A stretch of DNA of 64,000 bases from an uncultured Lachnotalea sp. (GCA_947066815.1 CAMSZT010000018.1:1-64000); one strand, 5' to 3'. Counted from the stretch's first letter, positions 20,089 to 30,195 are shown. Translations and numbers: made by a program. Notes: generated by a model not told the origin, from the letters alone.

Positions 20089-21333
20089 TTACTGTAAGGA
20101 TGCCTCAAAGTCGTCCCAAAGCTGAAGCTTCTTGTCGGACTCCACAAATTTGCCGTCCTTAACCACATACCAGACCTGCGTCTTTACGGCGTCGCCAATC
20201 TCATCATAAGAGAGCGTTCCGGTGATACCCTCAAAGGTCATGTTGTAAAGCTCGTCCTTGATAGCCTCTCTGTCGGCGCTTCCGGCATTCTCGATCGCCT
20301 GGATGACCATCTGAACATTCTCATAGGTCTGCGCGGACATGTTCTCGGGAACCTTGCCGTCTGCATACTCTTTGTAAGCATCTACATAAGCCTTGACCTT
20401 GGGGTCGGTGCTGTCCGCGTTCATGCCGCCGGGGAACTGGATCCCTTCCGCAGCCTCGCCGGCCAGGTTGATGAGCTCCGTCGTGTAAGAAGAACCTACG
20501 GAGATCAGCATGCCGTCCTTGTTGATCTGACGGTACTGTTTTGCGAAGGGCCCTAAGGAACCATACATGCCGAGGACTACGATGCAGTCACAGCCGGCCT
20601 CTTCAAACTTGGTGATGTTGGAGGAGTAGTCGGTGGTGCCGTCCACGAATTCTTCCTGGGCGACCAGCTCACAGTCAACCTTGTCTTTGATCTTCTCCCA
20701 GCCCTCCAGGAAGCAGGTGGAAGCGCTCTCGCCCCAGTCTGTCTTGAGCTTCAGGACGCCGATCTTCTTTGCGCCGCTGCCAATCGCGATCTGCAGGCAG
20801 TTGGTGGCTTCCATCTTCTGGGTAACGTTGTTTCTGAAAATGTAGTCACCGATCGAGGAATAATCCACGTGAGAAGCGGACGCGCTCATCAGCACGACCC
20901 CGGTCTCCTGATAGATCTGAGCTGCCGTCATGGCAACGCCGCTGGCGAAGTGTCCGAATACGGCTACTACGTCGTCGTTCCCTACGATCTGCTCGGCGAT
21001 GGAGCCGGCTTCCTCGGCGGAATTCTTGTCGTCAAACTCGATGACCTCGATCTGACGTCCCAGTACGCCGCCCTTTTCATTCTGCTGCTTCACGGCGAGC
21101 TCTACGGCATTCTTGAACAGAAGTCCGTACTCTGCGTTGTCGCCGGTCAGAGGTCCGGAATACGCAAACACGATGGGGTCGTCGCTTCCCTCGGCAGGTT
21201 CGCCGCCGTCCTCTTTGGCCGCCGCCTGGGTCTCGGCCTTTCCGCCGTCGTCCTTCTTGTCGTCGCCGCCGCAGCCGGCCAGTGCCGACATGGTCAGTAC
21301 GACCGCCAGTAACAGTGCAATCCATCTTTTCAT
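20089..21333 (-). CDS. livK: Branched-chain amino acid ABC transporter substrate-binding lipoprotein
   Basis: Lipobox LTMSALAGCGG, periplasmic-binding fold (FAYSGPLTGDNAEYG...). Confidence 0.92.
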   Translation of the reverse strand: MKRWIALLLAVVLTMSALAGCGGDDKKDDGGKAETQAAAKEDGGEPAEGSDDPIVFAYSGPLTGDNAEYGLLFKNAVELAVKQQNEKGGVLGRQIEVIEFDDKNSAEEAGSIAEQIVGNDDVVAVFGHFASGVAMTAAQIYQETGVVLMSASASHVDYSSIGDYIFRNNVTQKMEATNCLQIAIGSGAKKIGVLKLKTDWGESASTCFLEGWEKIKDKVDCELVAQEEFVDGTTDYSSNITKFEEAGCDCIVVLGMYGSLGPFAKQYRQINKDGMLISVGSSYTTELINLAGEAAEGIQFPGGMNADSTDPKVKAYVDAYKEYADGKVPENMSAQTYENVQMVIQAIENAGSADREAIKDELYNMTFEGITGTLSYDEIGDAVKTQVWYVVKDGKFVESDKKLQLWDDFEASLQ

Positions 21334-21491
21334 TGTCTTGTTTCTCCTTTCCCTATATCCACGTGTTTATTTTTTGCTTTTTGTGATTTTACACACAAAA
21401 CCGCAACACGTAGCTATCATTTTACAACATTTTAACAGGAAATTACATGTGATATCCTGCTGACTTTATGTAATATTTTCTTTTTCCGCAT

Positions 21492-22283
21492 TTACTCCCC
21501 CCAGGGCTTCACCCAGGGAAGGTCCGAGTCCTCCACCGTATTCTTTCCGCCGTCCACGTTGACCACGGCCCCCGTCATATAGCCGAACCGGTCGCTGCAC
21601 ATGCAGACGATCACGTCCCCGATCTCCTCCGGTTTTCCGGCCCGGTGAAGAGGGATCATGGACATGGTATAGTCTGTCTGATCGTAAATGGCCTTTTTGG
21701 AAAGCACCGTATCGATGATCCCCGGCGCCACCGCGTTGACCCGGATCCCGTAAGGGGCCAGCTCGGAAGCCGCGCCGACGGTGAGGAGGTTGACTCCCGC
21801 CTTGGCCGCCCCGTAAGTCACCCGGTAATCCACGGGTATCTTCGAAGAGAGGGAGGAGATACTGGCGATCACCCCGCCCTTCTGAGGGATCATGTACTTC
21901 GCGGCCGCCTTGATGCCGAAAAAGACCGTCGTCAGGTTCTGGTCCATGATAAAGCGGAAGTTTTCCTCCGACAGGGTATGTAAGGGGCCGTGGCGGTTTC
22001 CTCCGGCACAGTTGACCCAGATGTCGATCCGGCCGAATTTCTTTACCACCCGATCCGCAAAGGCTTCCGTCTCCTCATAGCTCATGGCGTCCACGGATTC
22101 CGCCATGACCTCGGAGAGTCCCTCCGCTTTTGCCCTCTCAAGAAAAGCCGCCACCTTTTCCTCCGACCGGCTGCACACGGCGATCCGGCAGCCCTCTCTT
22201 CCGAACCGGAGAGCCGCCGCCGCCCCGATCCCCGTGGTCCCGCCAAAGACCACGGCAGTTTTTCCCTTCAATCCCAGATCCAT
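21492..22283 (-). CDS. SDR-family oxidoreductase
   Basis: GTTGIGAAAALRF, NCAGGN, YGAAKAGVN motifs. Confidence 0.92.
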   Translation of the reverse strand: MDLGLKGKTAVVFGGTTGIGAAAALRFGREGCRIAVCSRSEEKVAAFLERAKAEGLSEVMAESVDAMSYEETEAFADRVVKKFGRIDIWVNCAGGNRHGPLHTLSEENFRFIMDQNLTTVFFGIKAAAKYMIPQKGGVIASISSLSSKIPVDYRVTYGAAKAGVNLLTVGAASELAPYGIRVNAVAPGIIDTVLSKKAIYDQTDYTMSMIPLHRAGKPEEIGDVIVCMCSDRFGYMTGAVVNVDGGKNTVEDSDLPWVKPWGE

Positions 22284-22308
22284 ATATGCTCCTCCTTTTT
22301 TATAGCAG

Positions 22309-23679
22309 TCAATTTTTAAAGCTGTGGATCGGCGCCGGGATCCTCCCGCCCCGGTTCACAAAGCCCGCGCAGGAATACCCGTTCACCGGCATGACCGGAG
22401 CATGGCCCAAAAGCCCGCCGAATTCCACCACGTCCCCCGCCTTCTTCCCCTCTGCCGGGATCAGACGGACCGCCGTGGTCTTCTGGTTCACCATGCCGAT
22501 GGCCGCCTCGTCGGCGATGATCCCGGAGATGGTCTCCGCCGCCGTGTCCCCCGGAACGGCGATCATGTCGAGGCCCACGGAGCAGACGCAGGTCATGGCC
22601 TCCAGCTTCTCCAGGGTCAGGGCCTTCCGGTTTACCGCGTCGATCATGCCCTGGTCCTCACTGACCGGGATAAAGGCCCCGGAAAGGCCGCCCACATAGG
22701 AGGAGGCCATGACGCCGCCCTTTTTCACCTGATCGTTCAGGAGAGCCAGGGCCGCCGTGGTGCCGGGGGCGCCCACGCTCTCCAAGCCCATCTCCTCCAG
22801 GATCTCCGCCACGCTGTCCCCCACCGCCGGGGTAGGGGCCAGGGAGAGGTCCACAATCCCGAAAGGCACGCCCAGCCGCTCGGAGGCCTCCTTGGCCACC
22901 AGCTGTCCCACCCGGGTCACCTTGAAGGCCGTCTTCTTGATGGTCTCACAGAGGGTCTCGAAATCCTCCCCCCGGATCTTCTCCAGGGCCGTCTTGACCA
23001 CGCCGGGGCCGCTGACCCCCACGTTGATGACGACGTCCGCCTCCGTCACGCCGTGAAAGGCTCCCGCCATAAAGGGATTGTCGTCCGGCGCATTGCAGAA
23101 GACCACCAGCTTGGCGCAGCCCAGGCTGTCCTGATCCTCCGTGGCCTTTGCCGTCTCCTTGACGACCTGCCCCATCAGTCTCACCGCGTCCATATTGATC
23201 CCGGTCTTTGTGGAACCCACGTTTACGGAGCTGCAGACCCTTTCTGTGGCGGCAAGGGCCTCCGGAATGGAACGGATCAAAAGCTCCTCGGCCGGCGTCA
23301 TCCCCTTGCCGACCAGGGCAGAGTACCCGCCGATAAAATTGACCTTCACTTCCTTCGCCGCCCGGTCCAAGGTCTTCGCCAGGGACACGAAATCCTCCCT
23401 GGTCCTGCAGGCCGCGCCGCCCACCAGAGAGATGGGGGTCACCGAGATCCGTTTATTGACGATGGGGATCCCGTATTTCACCTCGATCTCCCGCCCCACC
23501 TTCACCAGATCCCTGGCCTTTAAAACAATCTTCTCGTAAACCTTCCGGTTCACCTCCTCGAGATCGGAACCGATGCAGTCCAGAAGGCTGATCCCCATGG
23601 TGATGGTGCGGACGTCCAGCCGCTCCTGCTCGATCATCTTGTTGGTCTCGTCTACTTCAAATCTGCTTAACATGGCCAT
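22309..23679 (-). CDS. PFL family protein (UPF0210/DUF711)
   Basis: Characteristic UPF0210 sequence, paired with ACT-domain gene. Confidence 0.9.
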   Translation of the reverse strand: MAMLSRFEVDETNKMIEQERLDVRTITMGISLLDCIGSDLEEVNRKVYEKIVLKARDLVKVGREIEVKYGIPIVNKRISVTPISLVGGAACRTREDFVSLAKTLDRAAKEVKVNFIGGYSALVGKGMTPAEELLIRSIPEALAATERVCSSVNVGSTKTGINMDAVRLMGQVVKETAKATEDQDSLGCAKLVVFCNAPDDNPFMAGAFHGVTEADVVINVGVSGPGVVKTALEKIRGEDFETLCETIKKTAFKVTRVGQLVAKEASERLGVPFGIVDLSLAPTPAVGDSVAEILEEMGLESVGAPGTTAALALLNDQVKKGGVMASSYVGGLSGAFIPVSEDQGMIDAVNRKALTLEKLEAMTCVCSVGLDMIAVPGDTAAETISGIIADEAAIGMVNQKTTAVRLIPAEGKKAGDVVEFGGLLGHAPVMPVNGYSCAGFVNRGGRIPAPIHSFKN

Positions 23680-23684
23680 CCCTC

Positions 23685-23957
23685 TTAAATCCTGTGCATT
23701 TTGTTGAATATGTCCTCATGCTGGCAGCGGATCTTCACGCCGATCTCGTCGCCGATCTGGTCTAACTCCTCCACCATGTCGCCGAAGGGCTTGGCGGATT
23801 CGTTTGCATCCACGATCATCATCATATTGAAATATCCCTGCAGGATGGTCTGGGAAATGTCCTCGATGTTGATGCGGTTGCTGGCCAGGTAGGTGCATAC
23901 CTTCGCGATGATCCCCACGGTATCCTTCCCCACCACGGTAATGATTGTCTTTTTCAT
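23685..23957 (-). CDS. ACT domain protein (UPF0237)
   Basis: [25 protein letters not shown]...[10 protein letters not shown]. Confidence 0.93.
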   Translation of the reverse strand: MKKTIITVVGKDTVGIIAKVCTYLASNRINIEDISQTILQGYFNMMMIVDANESAKPFGDMVEELDQIGDEIGVKIRCQHEDIFNKMHRI

Positions 23958-24008
23958 AATGGTTCTCCTCGTTTTTTCTGTGTCCCCTCAACTATAAAGC
24001 ATCCGGCG

Positions 24009-24806
24009 TCAAATGTAAACCGTTTCCGACATTTCCCTCCGGTCCGCCACGGCAATATCAAAATCCGTCCCCTGGTAGGCATTCTCCCCCTCGGTGATCT
24101 CCAGCTTCACCGTCTCATAGGCCAGGTCCGCATAATTGTTTTCCTGCGACAGATGCCCGAGGACCGCCTTCTTAAATCCGTCGTGGAGGATCTCCCCCAG
24201 GAGCCTCCCGGCACAGTCATTGGATAAATGGCCGCTGTTTCCCATGATCCTCCGCTTGAGATAGTAGGGATAAGGCCCCGTCTCCAGCATGCGGATGTCA
24301 TGGTTCGCCTCCAGAAGGACCGCGTCCAGCCCCAGGAGATGGTTGACGGTGTACTGGCTGTAATTGCCAAGGTCCGTGACCACCGCCGCCGAAGCCCCTC
24401 CCGCGTCCACCCGGAAGGCACAGGGATCGGCCGCGTCGTGGCAGGTGGAGAAAGGCGTGATCGTCATGTCCCCGATACAGAAGGGCTCGTCCGGGAATAT
24501 CTCCCGGTGCAGCCCGCCCGGAAGCTCCCCGACGCTCCTGGACGAGCAGATCCCCTCATAAGTCCCTTTTGTCGTGTAGATGGGGATCTCATGTTTTTTT
24601 GAAAACACCCGGAGCCCCCCGATATGGTCGGAATGCTCATGGGTGACCAGGATCCCGGAAAGCTCGCTTCCCCTGACCCCAAGAGAGGCCAGCCCGCCCT
24701 CGATCCGCTTGGTGGAGATCCCCGCGTCGATCAGGATATGGGTCGTATCCGTACCTATGTAGATGCAGTTCCCGCTGCTCCCGCTGGCAATGCTCACAAG
24801 CCGCAT
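24009..24806 (-). CDS. MBL-fold metallo-hydrolase, YycJ/WalJ type
   Basis: MRLVSIASGSSGNCIYIGTDTTHILIDAG, THEHSDHIGG motif; start reset from 24866. Confidence 0.88.
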   Translation of the reverse strand: MRLVSIASGSSGNCIYIGTDTTHILIDAGISTKRIEGGLASLGVRGSELSGILVTHEHSDHIGGLRVFSKKHEIPIYTTKGTYEGICSSRSVGELPGGLHREIFPDEPFCIGDMTITPFSTCHDAADPCAFRVDAGGASAAVVTDLGNYSQYTVNHLLGLDAVLLEANHDIRMLETGPYPYYLKRRIMGNSGHLSNDCAGRLLGEILHDGFKKAVLGHLSQENNYADLAYETVKLEITEGENAYQGTDFDIAVADRREMSETVYI

Positions 24807-24837
24807 GTCTCTTCTTCCTCGTCTTTCTGCCAAGTAT

Positions 24838-24916
24838 TTCCACCTGTGCGGTCCCGCATTCCGCACGCCCGCTCCCCGGCAAAGGCGGAACGGGGATTTC
24901 CAGCCGGACAGGTGGA
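24838..24916. repeat. R2-like palindromic element, copy 2 (shared ends, different interior)
   Basis: TTCCACCTGTGCGGT ... CCGGACAGGTGGA. Confidence 0.55.
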
Positions 24917-24931
24917 TCTTCCTCCTTGCAT

Positions 24932-25606
24932 TTACCTCACGGACTCCCTGTGGTAATCCGTCACGTCGCTTTGCAGTTCCCCGTACAGCCCCCTCACGTC
25001 GATCCCGCCGTTTCGGACCGCCAGAAGCTCCCGGTCCGTCACCCCGATGAACTCCACGAACTCCACCCTTCCGTTTGGTGTCTCCAGGACGCCGAATTCC
25101 CGGTCCGGGACGGTGATAAAGCCGGTAATGTTGGAGGTCCGGTCCACATCGATCCCGTCCGTCTGCCCGCTGTAGAGGTACTCATAAGGCAGGAATAATT
25201 CTCCCCTCGTAAAGGTGATCTTCGCAATGGACTGCAGGATCCCGCAGATCCCCCTGAGCTCCGCCTCCTCGTCCTCATAAGGCCCCTTCTTTAACTTGAA
25301 GGTAAACTCCATCCCATAGCCGCTGATCTTCGGATCCTCACATTCCTTCTCATATAACTCCGACAGCCCGTAGGTCACAAAATGCCAGTATCCTCCGCCG
25401 TCATAGACGCTGATCCCGTCCAGGGGTCCTTCCCCTCCGAGTCTCCATTTGATCAGAGAGGCGAACTGGTGACTGGGTTCCTCCTGGTCCGGATAAACCC
25501 TTGCACAAGCCCTGTCGATCGCGTCCCAGCCGGGAGCCAAAGGCTCCGGGAATCCTTTTTGTTTTATGATATTCTCCTCTTTTTTTCGCCGCCGAAATAT
25601 GCCCAT
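24932..25606 (-). CDS. Suppressor-of-fused (SUFU) domain protein
   Basis: YDGGGYWHFVTYGLSELY, FTFKLKK, HQFASLIKW features typical of bacterial SUFU-domain proteins. Confidence 0.8.
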   Translation of the reverse strand: MGIFRRRKKEENIIKQKGFPEPLAPGWDAIDRACARVYPDQEEPSHQFASLIKWRLGGEGPLDGISVYDGGGYWHFVTYGLSELYEKECEDPKISGYGMEFTFKLKKGPYEDEEAELRGICGILQSIAKITFTRGELFLPYEYLYSGQTDGIDVDRTSNITGFITVPDREFGVLETPNGRVEFVEFIGVTDRELLAVRNGGIDVRGLYGELQSDVTDYHRESVR

Positions 25607-25642
25607 TGTCCACCTCCCGGGTCACGATTGGATTTTTTCTAT

Positions 25643-26065
25643 CTATAAAGCAGAATCTTTATAGATCATTTCTATCATTTCCGATGGTGTGACAATAAAA
25701 TCTCATTTCGGGAAATGGCGAATATTTCCTGTGATCAAATATGCGTTATCATCTCTCTTTTCCATCACAACTTCATAAAAAACAAAATCATCTATATCCA
25801 CGAGAATTTCTCCCGTAGGACTTGGATTGACCGCTAAACCGAATTGACGGATCATCAGCAAATTTTTTTGAATCCGTTCCTCACTGAATGAAAATTTTTT
25901 CCTGTGAAGAACTTCACGATACTCACTTAAAATCTCCTGATTATAAAGCGGAATAATATCACCTGAAGATATAGCATCTACCACTCTGACAGTAGCAGCG
26001 TTTGTTCGTTTTGTTAATAGGGGAGATATCAATACATTTGTATCAAATACCTCATAATACCTCAC
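25643..26065 (-). pseudogene. PIN-family toxin (COG1569-like) with in-frame TGA at 25703-25705; the first 120 codons are open
   Basis: MRYYEVFDTNVLISPLLTK...KRDDNAYLITGNIRHFPK then TGA then in-frame DFIVTPSEMIEMIYKDSAL-TAG, the expected family tail. Confidence 0.75.
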
Positions 26066-26364
26066 CTTCCCGCTTTCCTTTCCGCCCTTGCCGCATCAAT
26101 TTCCGCATTGATTTCATCCAGCGTCATTTCCGGAAAATCTGCAGCTTCCGCCCGCATACCATCAATCACACCTTTTGCTTCTTCTCTGGTCATTCTTGTC
26201 TCGGGAAGTACCGCCGGAAACGGAAGTCCTCTTACCATGCGGGTACGTTCCATAAACATACGAAACGCTGTGTTCAGATCCATACCCATCGCTTCGTAAA
26301 TAGCAATACAGTCCTCTCTTAGGGCTTTATCTGAACGAAATTGGTTCAACACCTGTTCTGCCAT
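26062..26364 (-). CDS. RelB/DinJ-type antitoxin
   Basis: MAEQVLNQFRSDKALREDCIAIYEAMGMDLNTAFRMFMERTRMVRGLPF; 4-bp overlap with the PIN gene. Confidence 0.88.
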   Translation of the reverse strand: MAEQVLNQFRSDKALREDCIAIYEAMGMDLNTAFRMFMERTRMVRGLPFPAVLPETRMTREEAKGVIDGMRAEAADFPEMTLDEINAEIDAARAERKAGR

Positions 26365-26413
26365 ATTGGCCCCTTTTTTAATACAATTTGATTTGTTTTG
26401 TATATATAATGTA

Positions 26414-26448
26414 TTTGATTCAAAGCAAAAAATCAATACCTCTTGATT
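26414..26448. promoter_or_regulatory. Candidate TA operator/promoter region with two palindromes
   Basis: TTTGATTCAAA (26414-26424) and AATCAA-N6-TTGATT (26431-26448), upstream of the antitoxin start. Confidence 0.4.
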
Positions 26449-27052
26449 ATTTTAACAACGTGCCAATCTGTCCCCGTACCTGCTCGATATCGCCGTCATT
26501 TTCAATGACGGCCGAGGCCCGCCTGCGAAGCTCTGCCTCCCCCATCTGGCTCTCCATCACCTTGAGGCACCGCTCCCTCGTGTAGCCCCGGCTCTCCGTC
26601 AGGCGGCGGATCCGTGTCTCCTCGGAAGCGTACACATACCAGATCTCCTCACAGATCTCCTCATAACCTGCCTCGAAAAGGATCGCCGATTCGATGACCG
26701 CCAGATACTCTTTTGCCTCCTCGCCTCTTTCCTCTTCCTCCCTCCGGCGGTGCAGCCTCTCCTTGATCTCCCGCCGCACCCCCGGGTGGACGATCCCGTT
26801 CAGGCGCTCCAAAGCCGCTTTGTCCTTAAAAACGATCTCCGCGATCTTTCCCCGGTCCAGCCGCCCGTCCGCCCCCACCACGGCCTTCCCGAACGTCTCT
26901 ATGACCGGAGCAAAGCAGGCGCCCTCCGGCTCCATCAGCTCCCTGCCGATCTCGTCGGCGGGAAGGAGCCTCGCTCCGTATTCGTCTTTCAGGATCTCCA
27001 GGACCGTGCTTTTTCCGGCTCCGACCCCGCCCGTCACACCGATCACTCTCAT
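26447..27052 (-). CDS. coaE: Dephospho-CoA kinase
   Basis: MRVIGVTGGVGAGKSTVLEIL. Confidence 0.95.
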   Translation of the reverse strand: MRVIGVTGGVGAGKSTVLEILKDEYGARLLPADEIGRELMEPEGACFAPVIETFGKAVVGADGRLDRGKIAEIVFKDKAALERLNGIVHPGVRREIKERLHRRREEEERGEEAKEYLAVIESAILFEAGYEEICEEIWYVYASEETRIRRLTESRGYTRERCLKVMESQMGEAELRRRASAVIENDGDIEQVRGQIGTLLK

Positions 27053-27061
27053 AACCGTCTC

Positions 27062-29737
27062 CTACTTGGTCTCAAACCAACTCTTCCCCACGTTCATATC
27101 GATCTCCAGAGGCACCGCAAGCTTCGCCGCCCCGTCCATCTCCTCGAGAAGGATCGCCTTCACCCGGTCGACCTCGGAGAGGGCCGTCTCCACCAGAAGC
27201 TCGTCGTGGATCTGCAGGATCAGTCTGGATCTAAGGCCCTCCTGTCTCAGCCTCCGGTCCACCCCCACCATGGCGATCTTCATGATGTCGGCAGCTGTCC
27301 CCTGGATGGGGCTGTTCATGGCCACCCGCTCCCCGAAATTCCTCTGCATGAAATTGGAGGAGGAAAGCTCCGGCACGGGACGCCTGCGCCCGTAGAGGGT
27401 GGTCACATAGCCCTGCTCCTTCGCCTGGGCCACCAGCCCGTCCAAAAACGCCTTGACCCCGGGATACGTCTCAAAATATTGGCTGATGTAGTCGAGCGCC
27501 TCCTTCCGGCTGATGCTGAGGCCCTCGCTGAGCCCGAAGGCGCTGATGCCGTAGACGATCCCGAAATTCACCGCCTTGGCGTTGCTCCTCTGCAGATCCG
27601 TAACCTCCTCGAAGGGCGTGTGGAACACCTGGGAGGCCGTGATCCTATGGATATCCTGGGCCTGGTGGTAAGCCTCGATCAGCCGCTCGTCCCCCGACAT
27701 GTGGGCCAGGATACGAAGCTCGATCTGGGAATAATCCGCATCCACGAACACAAAGCCCTCTTTCGGCACAAACACCTTCCGGATCTCCCGCCCCAGGGCC
27801 ATGCGGACCGGGATGTTCTGCAGGTTCGGCTCCGCGCTGCTGATCCGCCCCGTGGCCGTGATGGTCTGGTTGAACTTCCCGTGGATCCGCCCGTCCGGGG
27901 AGATGAAGGCCGCGAGCCCGTCCGCGTAGGTGGACTTTAGCTTGGCCAGCTGCCGGTATTCCAATATCTTTGCCACGAACGGATGCTCCGGCGCCAGCTT
28001 ATCCAGGACATCCGCCGATGTGGAATACCCGGTCTTCGTCTTTTTTCCATAAGGAAGCTTCAGCTTCTCAAACAGGATCACTCCCAGCTGTTTCGGCGAA
28101 TTGATGTTGAACTGTTCTCCGCACAGGTCGTAGATCTCCTGCTCCAGCCGGTCGATCTGTATCTTCAGCGTATCCCCGTAGGAGGATAGCTCCTCCCGCT
28201 CCACCCGGATCCCCTCCTGCTCCATATGGTACAGGCTGTAGATCAGAGGCATCTCGATGGTCAAAAACAGATTTTTCATTCCCGCCTGTTCCAGCTTTTC
28301 CATCAAGACCGGGCCCGAGCGGAAAGCCGTATAAGCCATATAGCAGAAACAGGCAAGAGCCGCCTCCGGGTTTTCCGACAGGGCGGTCCCATATGCCGTC
28401 TTCCCCAGAAGGTCGCTCCGGGAAGGCACCGTCATCCCCAGATATTCTCCGGCCAGGCCGTCGTAGGTATAGCCGCTCTTCAGTGGACTCAGCAGATACC
28501 CTGCCACCCCCGCGTCGTAAAGTCCGGCCTGCTCCGGGGATCCCTCCTTCTCCAAAGCACCCGAAGCCTCCAGGAAAGGGAGCATCTCCTTCAGATCCAG
28601 CACCCAGACGTCTCCCTTCTCTTCACAGAGCTCTGCCGCCTTCCCCGCCAGATAGTTCCCGGTCAGCAGGCCGTCGGACTCGATGAAATAGACATCCTCC
28701 TCCCCATAGGCCAGGGAAAGCCCAAACACCTCTCCCCTTTCGACGATCAGCTGCATTCCCAGCCGGCCCGCCCGCCGGACCTCCTCAAAGACCCGCTCCG
28801 CGCCGGAAAGGTCGTCGATCAGAAGGAACTGTTCCTCCACCGCATTTTTCGTCTGATTCCCCGCCTCAAACCGCTTCAGCAGACTCTTAAGCTCCAGGCG
28901 CTTCATGATCTCGTAGGCTTCCGGCGTAAACAGCTCCCCGACCCTGGCCGCCTCCAGGGAAAACTCCACCGGGCAATCCCGGTCGATGGTCGCGAGGGTT
29001 TTTGAAAGCTCCGCCTGCTCCCTTCCCCCCTCCGCCGCTAGGGCCTTCCTCGCCCGCTCCGGCCGGACAGCGTCCAGATGTTCGTAGACTGCCTCCAGGC
29101 TGTGATATTCTTTGATCAGGGCGTAGGCCGTCTTCTCGCCGATGCCGGCGACGCCGGGAATGTTGTCGGAGGAATCTCCCATAAGGGCTTTCACGTCGAT
29201 GAACTCTAACGGCGTGACACCCAGCTTCTCCAGCACATCCCGGCCGTGATAATCCTCCACCGTGGTAGTCCCCCCTTTTGTCCGGGGGATCCGCACCTTT
29301 GTCCTTTCGCTGGCAAGCTGCAGAAGATCCCGGTCCCCGGAGACCAGCACCACCGAAAGCCCCGCCGCCTCGCACCTGGCCGAGAGGGTCCCCAGGATGT
29401 CGTCCGCCTCATAGCCGGAAAGCTCCGCCGCCGGGATCCCCATGGCCAGAAGGATCTCCTTCGTGACAGGCACCTGCTCGTGGAGCTCGTCGGGCATCCC
29501 CTTCCTGGTCCCTTTGTAGGCGTCGTAGAGCTTATGGCGGAAGGTGGGCGCCTTCACGTCAAAGGCCACCGCCAGATACTCCGGCTGCTCCTCATCCAGG
29601 ATCTTAAGCAGGATATTCAAAAAACCATACACCGCGTTGGTGTGGAGCCCCTCAAAATTGGTCATCCCCGCATGGATGCCGTAAAAGGCCCGGTTTAAAA
29701 TGCTGTATCCGTCGATCAGTACGATCTTCTCTCCCAT
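27062..29737 (-). CDS. polA: DNA polymerase I
   Basis: 5'-nuclease domain MGEKIVLIDGYSILNRAFYG and polymerase motifs DADYSQIELRILAHMSGD, HDELLVE. Confidence 0.97.
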   Translation of the reverse strand: MGEKIVLIDGYSILNRAFYGIHAGMTNFEGLHTNAVYGFLNILLKILDEEQPEYLAVAFDVKAPTFRHKLYDAYKGTRKGMPDELHEQVPVTKEILLAMGIPAAELSGYEADDILGTLSARCEAAGLSVVLVSGDRDLLQLASERTKVRIPRTKGGTTTVEDYHGRDVLEKLGVTPLEFIDVKALMGDSSDNIPGVAGIGEKTAYALIKEYHSLEAVYEHLDAVRPERARKALAAEGGREQAELSKTLATIDRDCPVEFSLEAARVGELFTPEAYEIMKRLELKSLLKRFEAGNQTKNAVEEQFLLIDDLSGAERVFEEVRRAGRLGMQLIVERGEVFGLSLAYGEEDVYFIESDGLLTGNYLAGKAAELCEEKGDVWVLDLKEMLPFLEASGALEKEGSPEQAGLYDAGVAGYLLSPLKSGYTYDGLAGEYLGMTVPSRSDLLGKTAYGTALSENPEAALACFCYMAYTAFRSGPVLMEKLEQAGMKNLFLTIEMPLIYSLYHMEQEGIRVEREELSSYGDTLKIQIDRLEQEIYDLCGEQFNINSPKQLGVILFEKLKLPYGKKTKTGYSTSADVLDKLAPEHPFVAKILEYRQLAKLKSTYADGLAAFISPDGRIHGKFNQTITATGRISSAEPNLQNIPVRMALGREIRKVFVPKEGFVFVDADYSQIELRILAHMSGDERLIEAYHQAQDIHRITASQVFHTPFEEVTDLQRSNAKAVNFGIVYGISAFGLSEGLSISRKEALDYISQYFETYPGVKAFLDGLVAQAKEQGYVTTLYGRRRPVPELSSSNFMQRNFGERVAMNSPIQGTAADIMKIAMVGVDRRLRQEGLRSRLILQIHDELLVETALSEVDRVKAILLEEMDGAAKLAVPLEIDMNVGKSWFETK

Positions 29738-29804
29738 GATCCTTCCTTTTCCTTTCCCTCCCGCAGGGCGCACCGCGCCTGAAAGCCTCCGCGGGAGATT
29801 CCTG

Positions 29805-30173
29805 TCATATCACGCCCAGATCCGCAAAGATCCGAAGCTGAAAAAGTACCGCAAAAAGGGTACACCAGAATACCGTCGTATAGATCACATAGCGGAGCCC
29901 CTGCAGGAAATGGCGGCGGCGGATCAGCCGCTCCGAATGCTCCAGTTCCTCCTCCAGTGCCCCGTCCAGATCGTAGAGTTCCCGGACTTCCTCATCCTCA
30001 TGCTCCAGCTGCAGGATCCCCAGATACAGCGTATAGTAAATATTCAGTTCTTCCCTGCATTCCTCACAGGAATTGATATGGGCGATAAACCCCTCCAGCT
30101 TATCCGGCGGCAGGCTCCCGTCTATGTAATCCGTGATCTGCGCCTGGATCTCCATACAGCGGTTCATGGGCAT
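29805..30173 (-). CDS. Putative zinc-finger (zf-HC2-like) membrane protein, anti-sigma-factor-like
   Basis: HINSCEECREEL motif plus single C-terminal TM segment. Confidence 0.6.
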   Translation of the reverse strand: MPMNRCMEIQAQITDYIDGSLPPDKLEGFIAHINSCEECREELNIYYTLYLGILQLEHEDEEVRELYDLDGALEEELEHSERLIRRRHFLQGLRYVIYTTVFWCTLFAVLFQLRIFADLGVI

Positions 30174-30195
30174 CCTCCTTCACCCGTCAAAATCC

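Noticed and set aside
25643-25664. CTATAAAG-CAGAAT-CTTTATAG hairpin at the end of the PIN gene as a terminator
   Set aside because: The stem is AT-rich and on the gene strand it is followed by an A-rich rather than U-rich tract.
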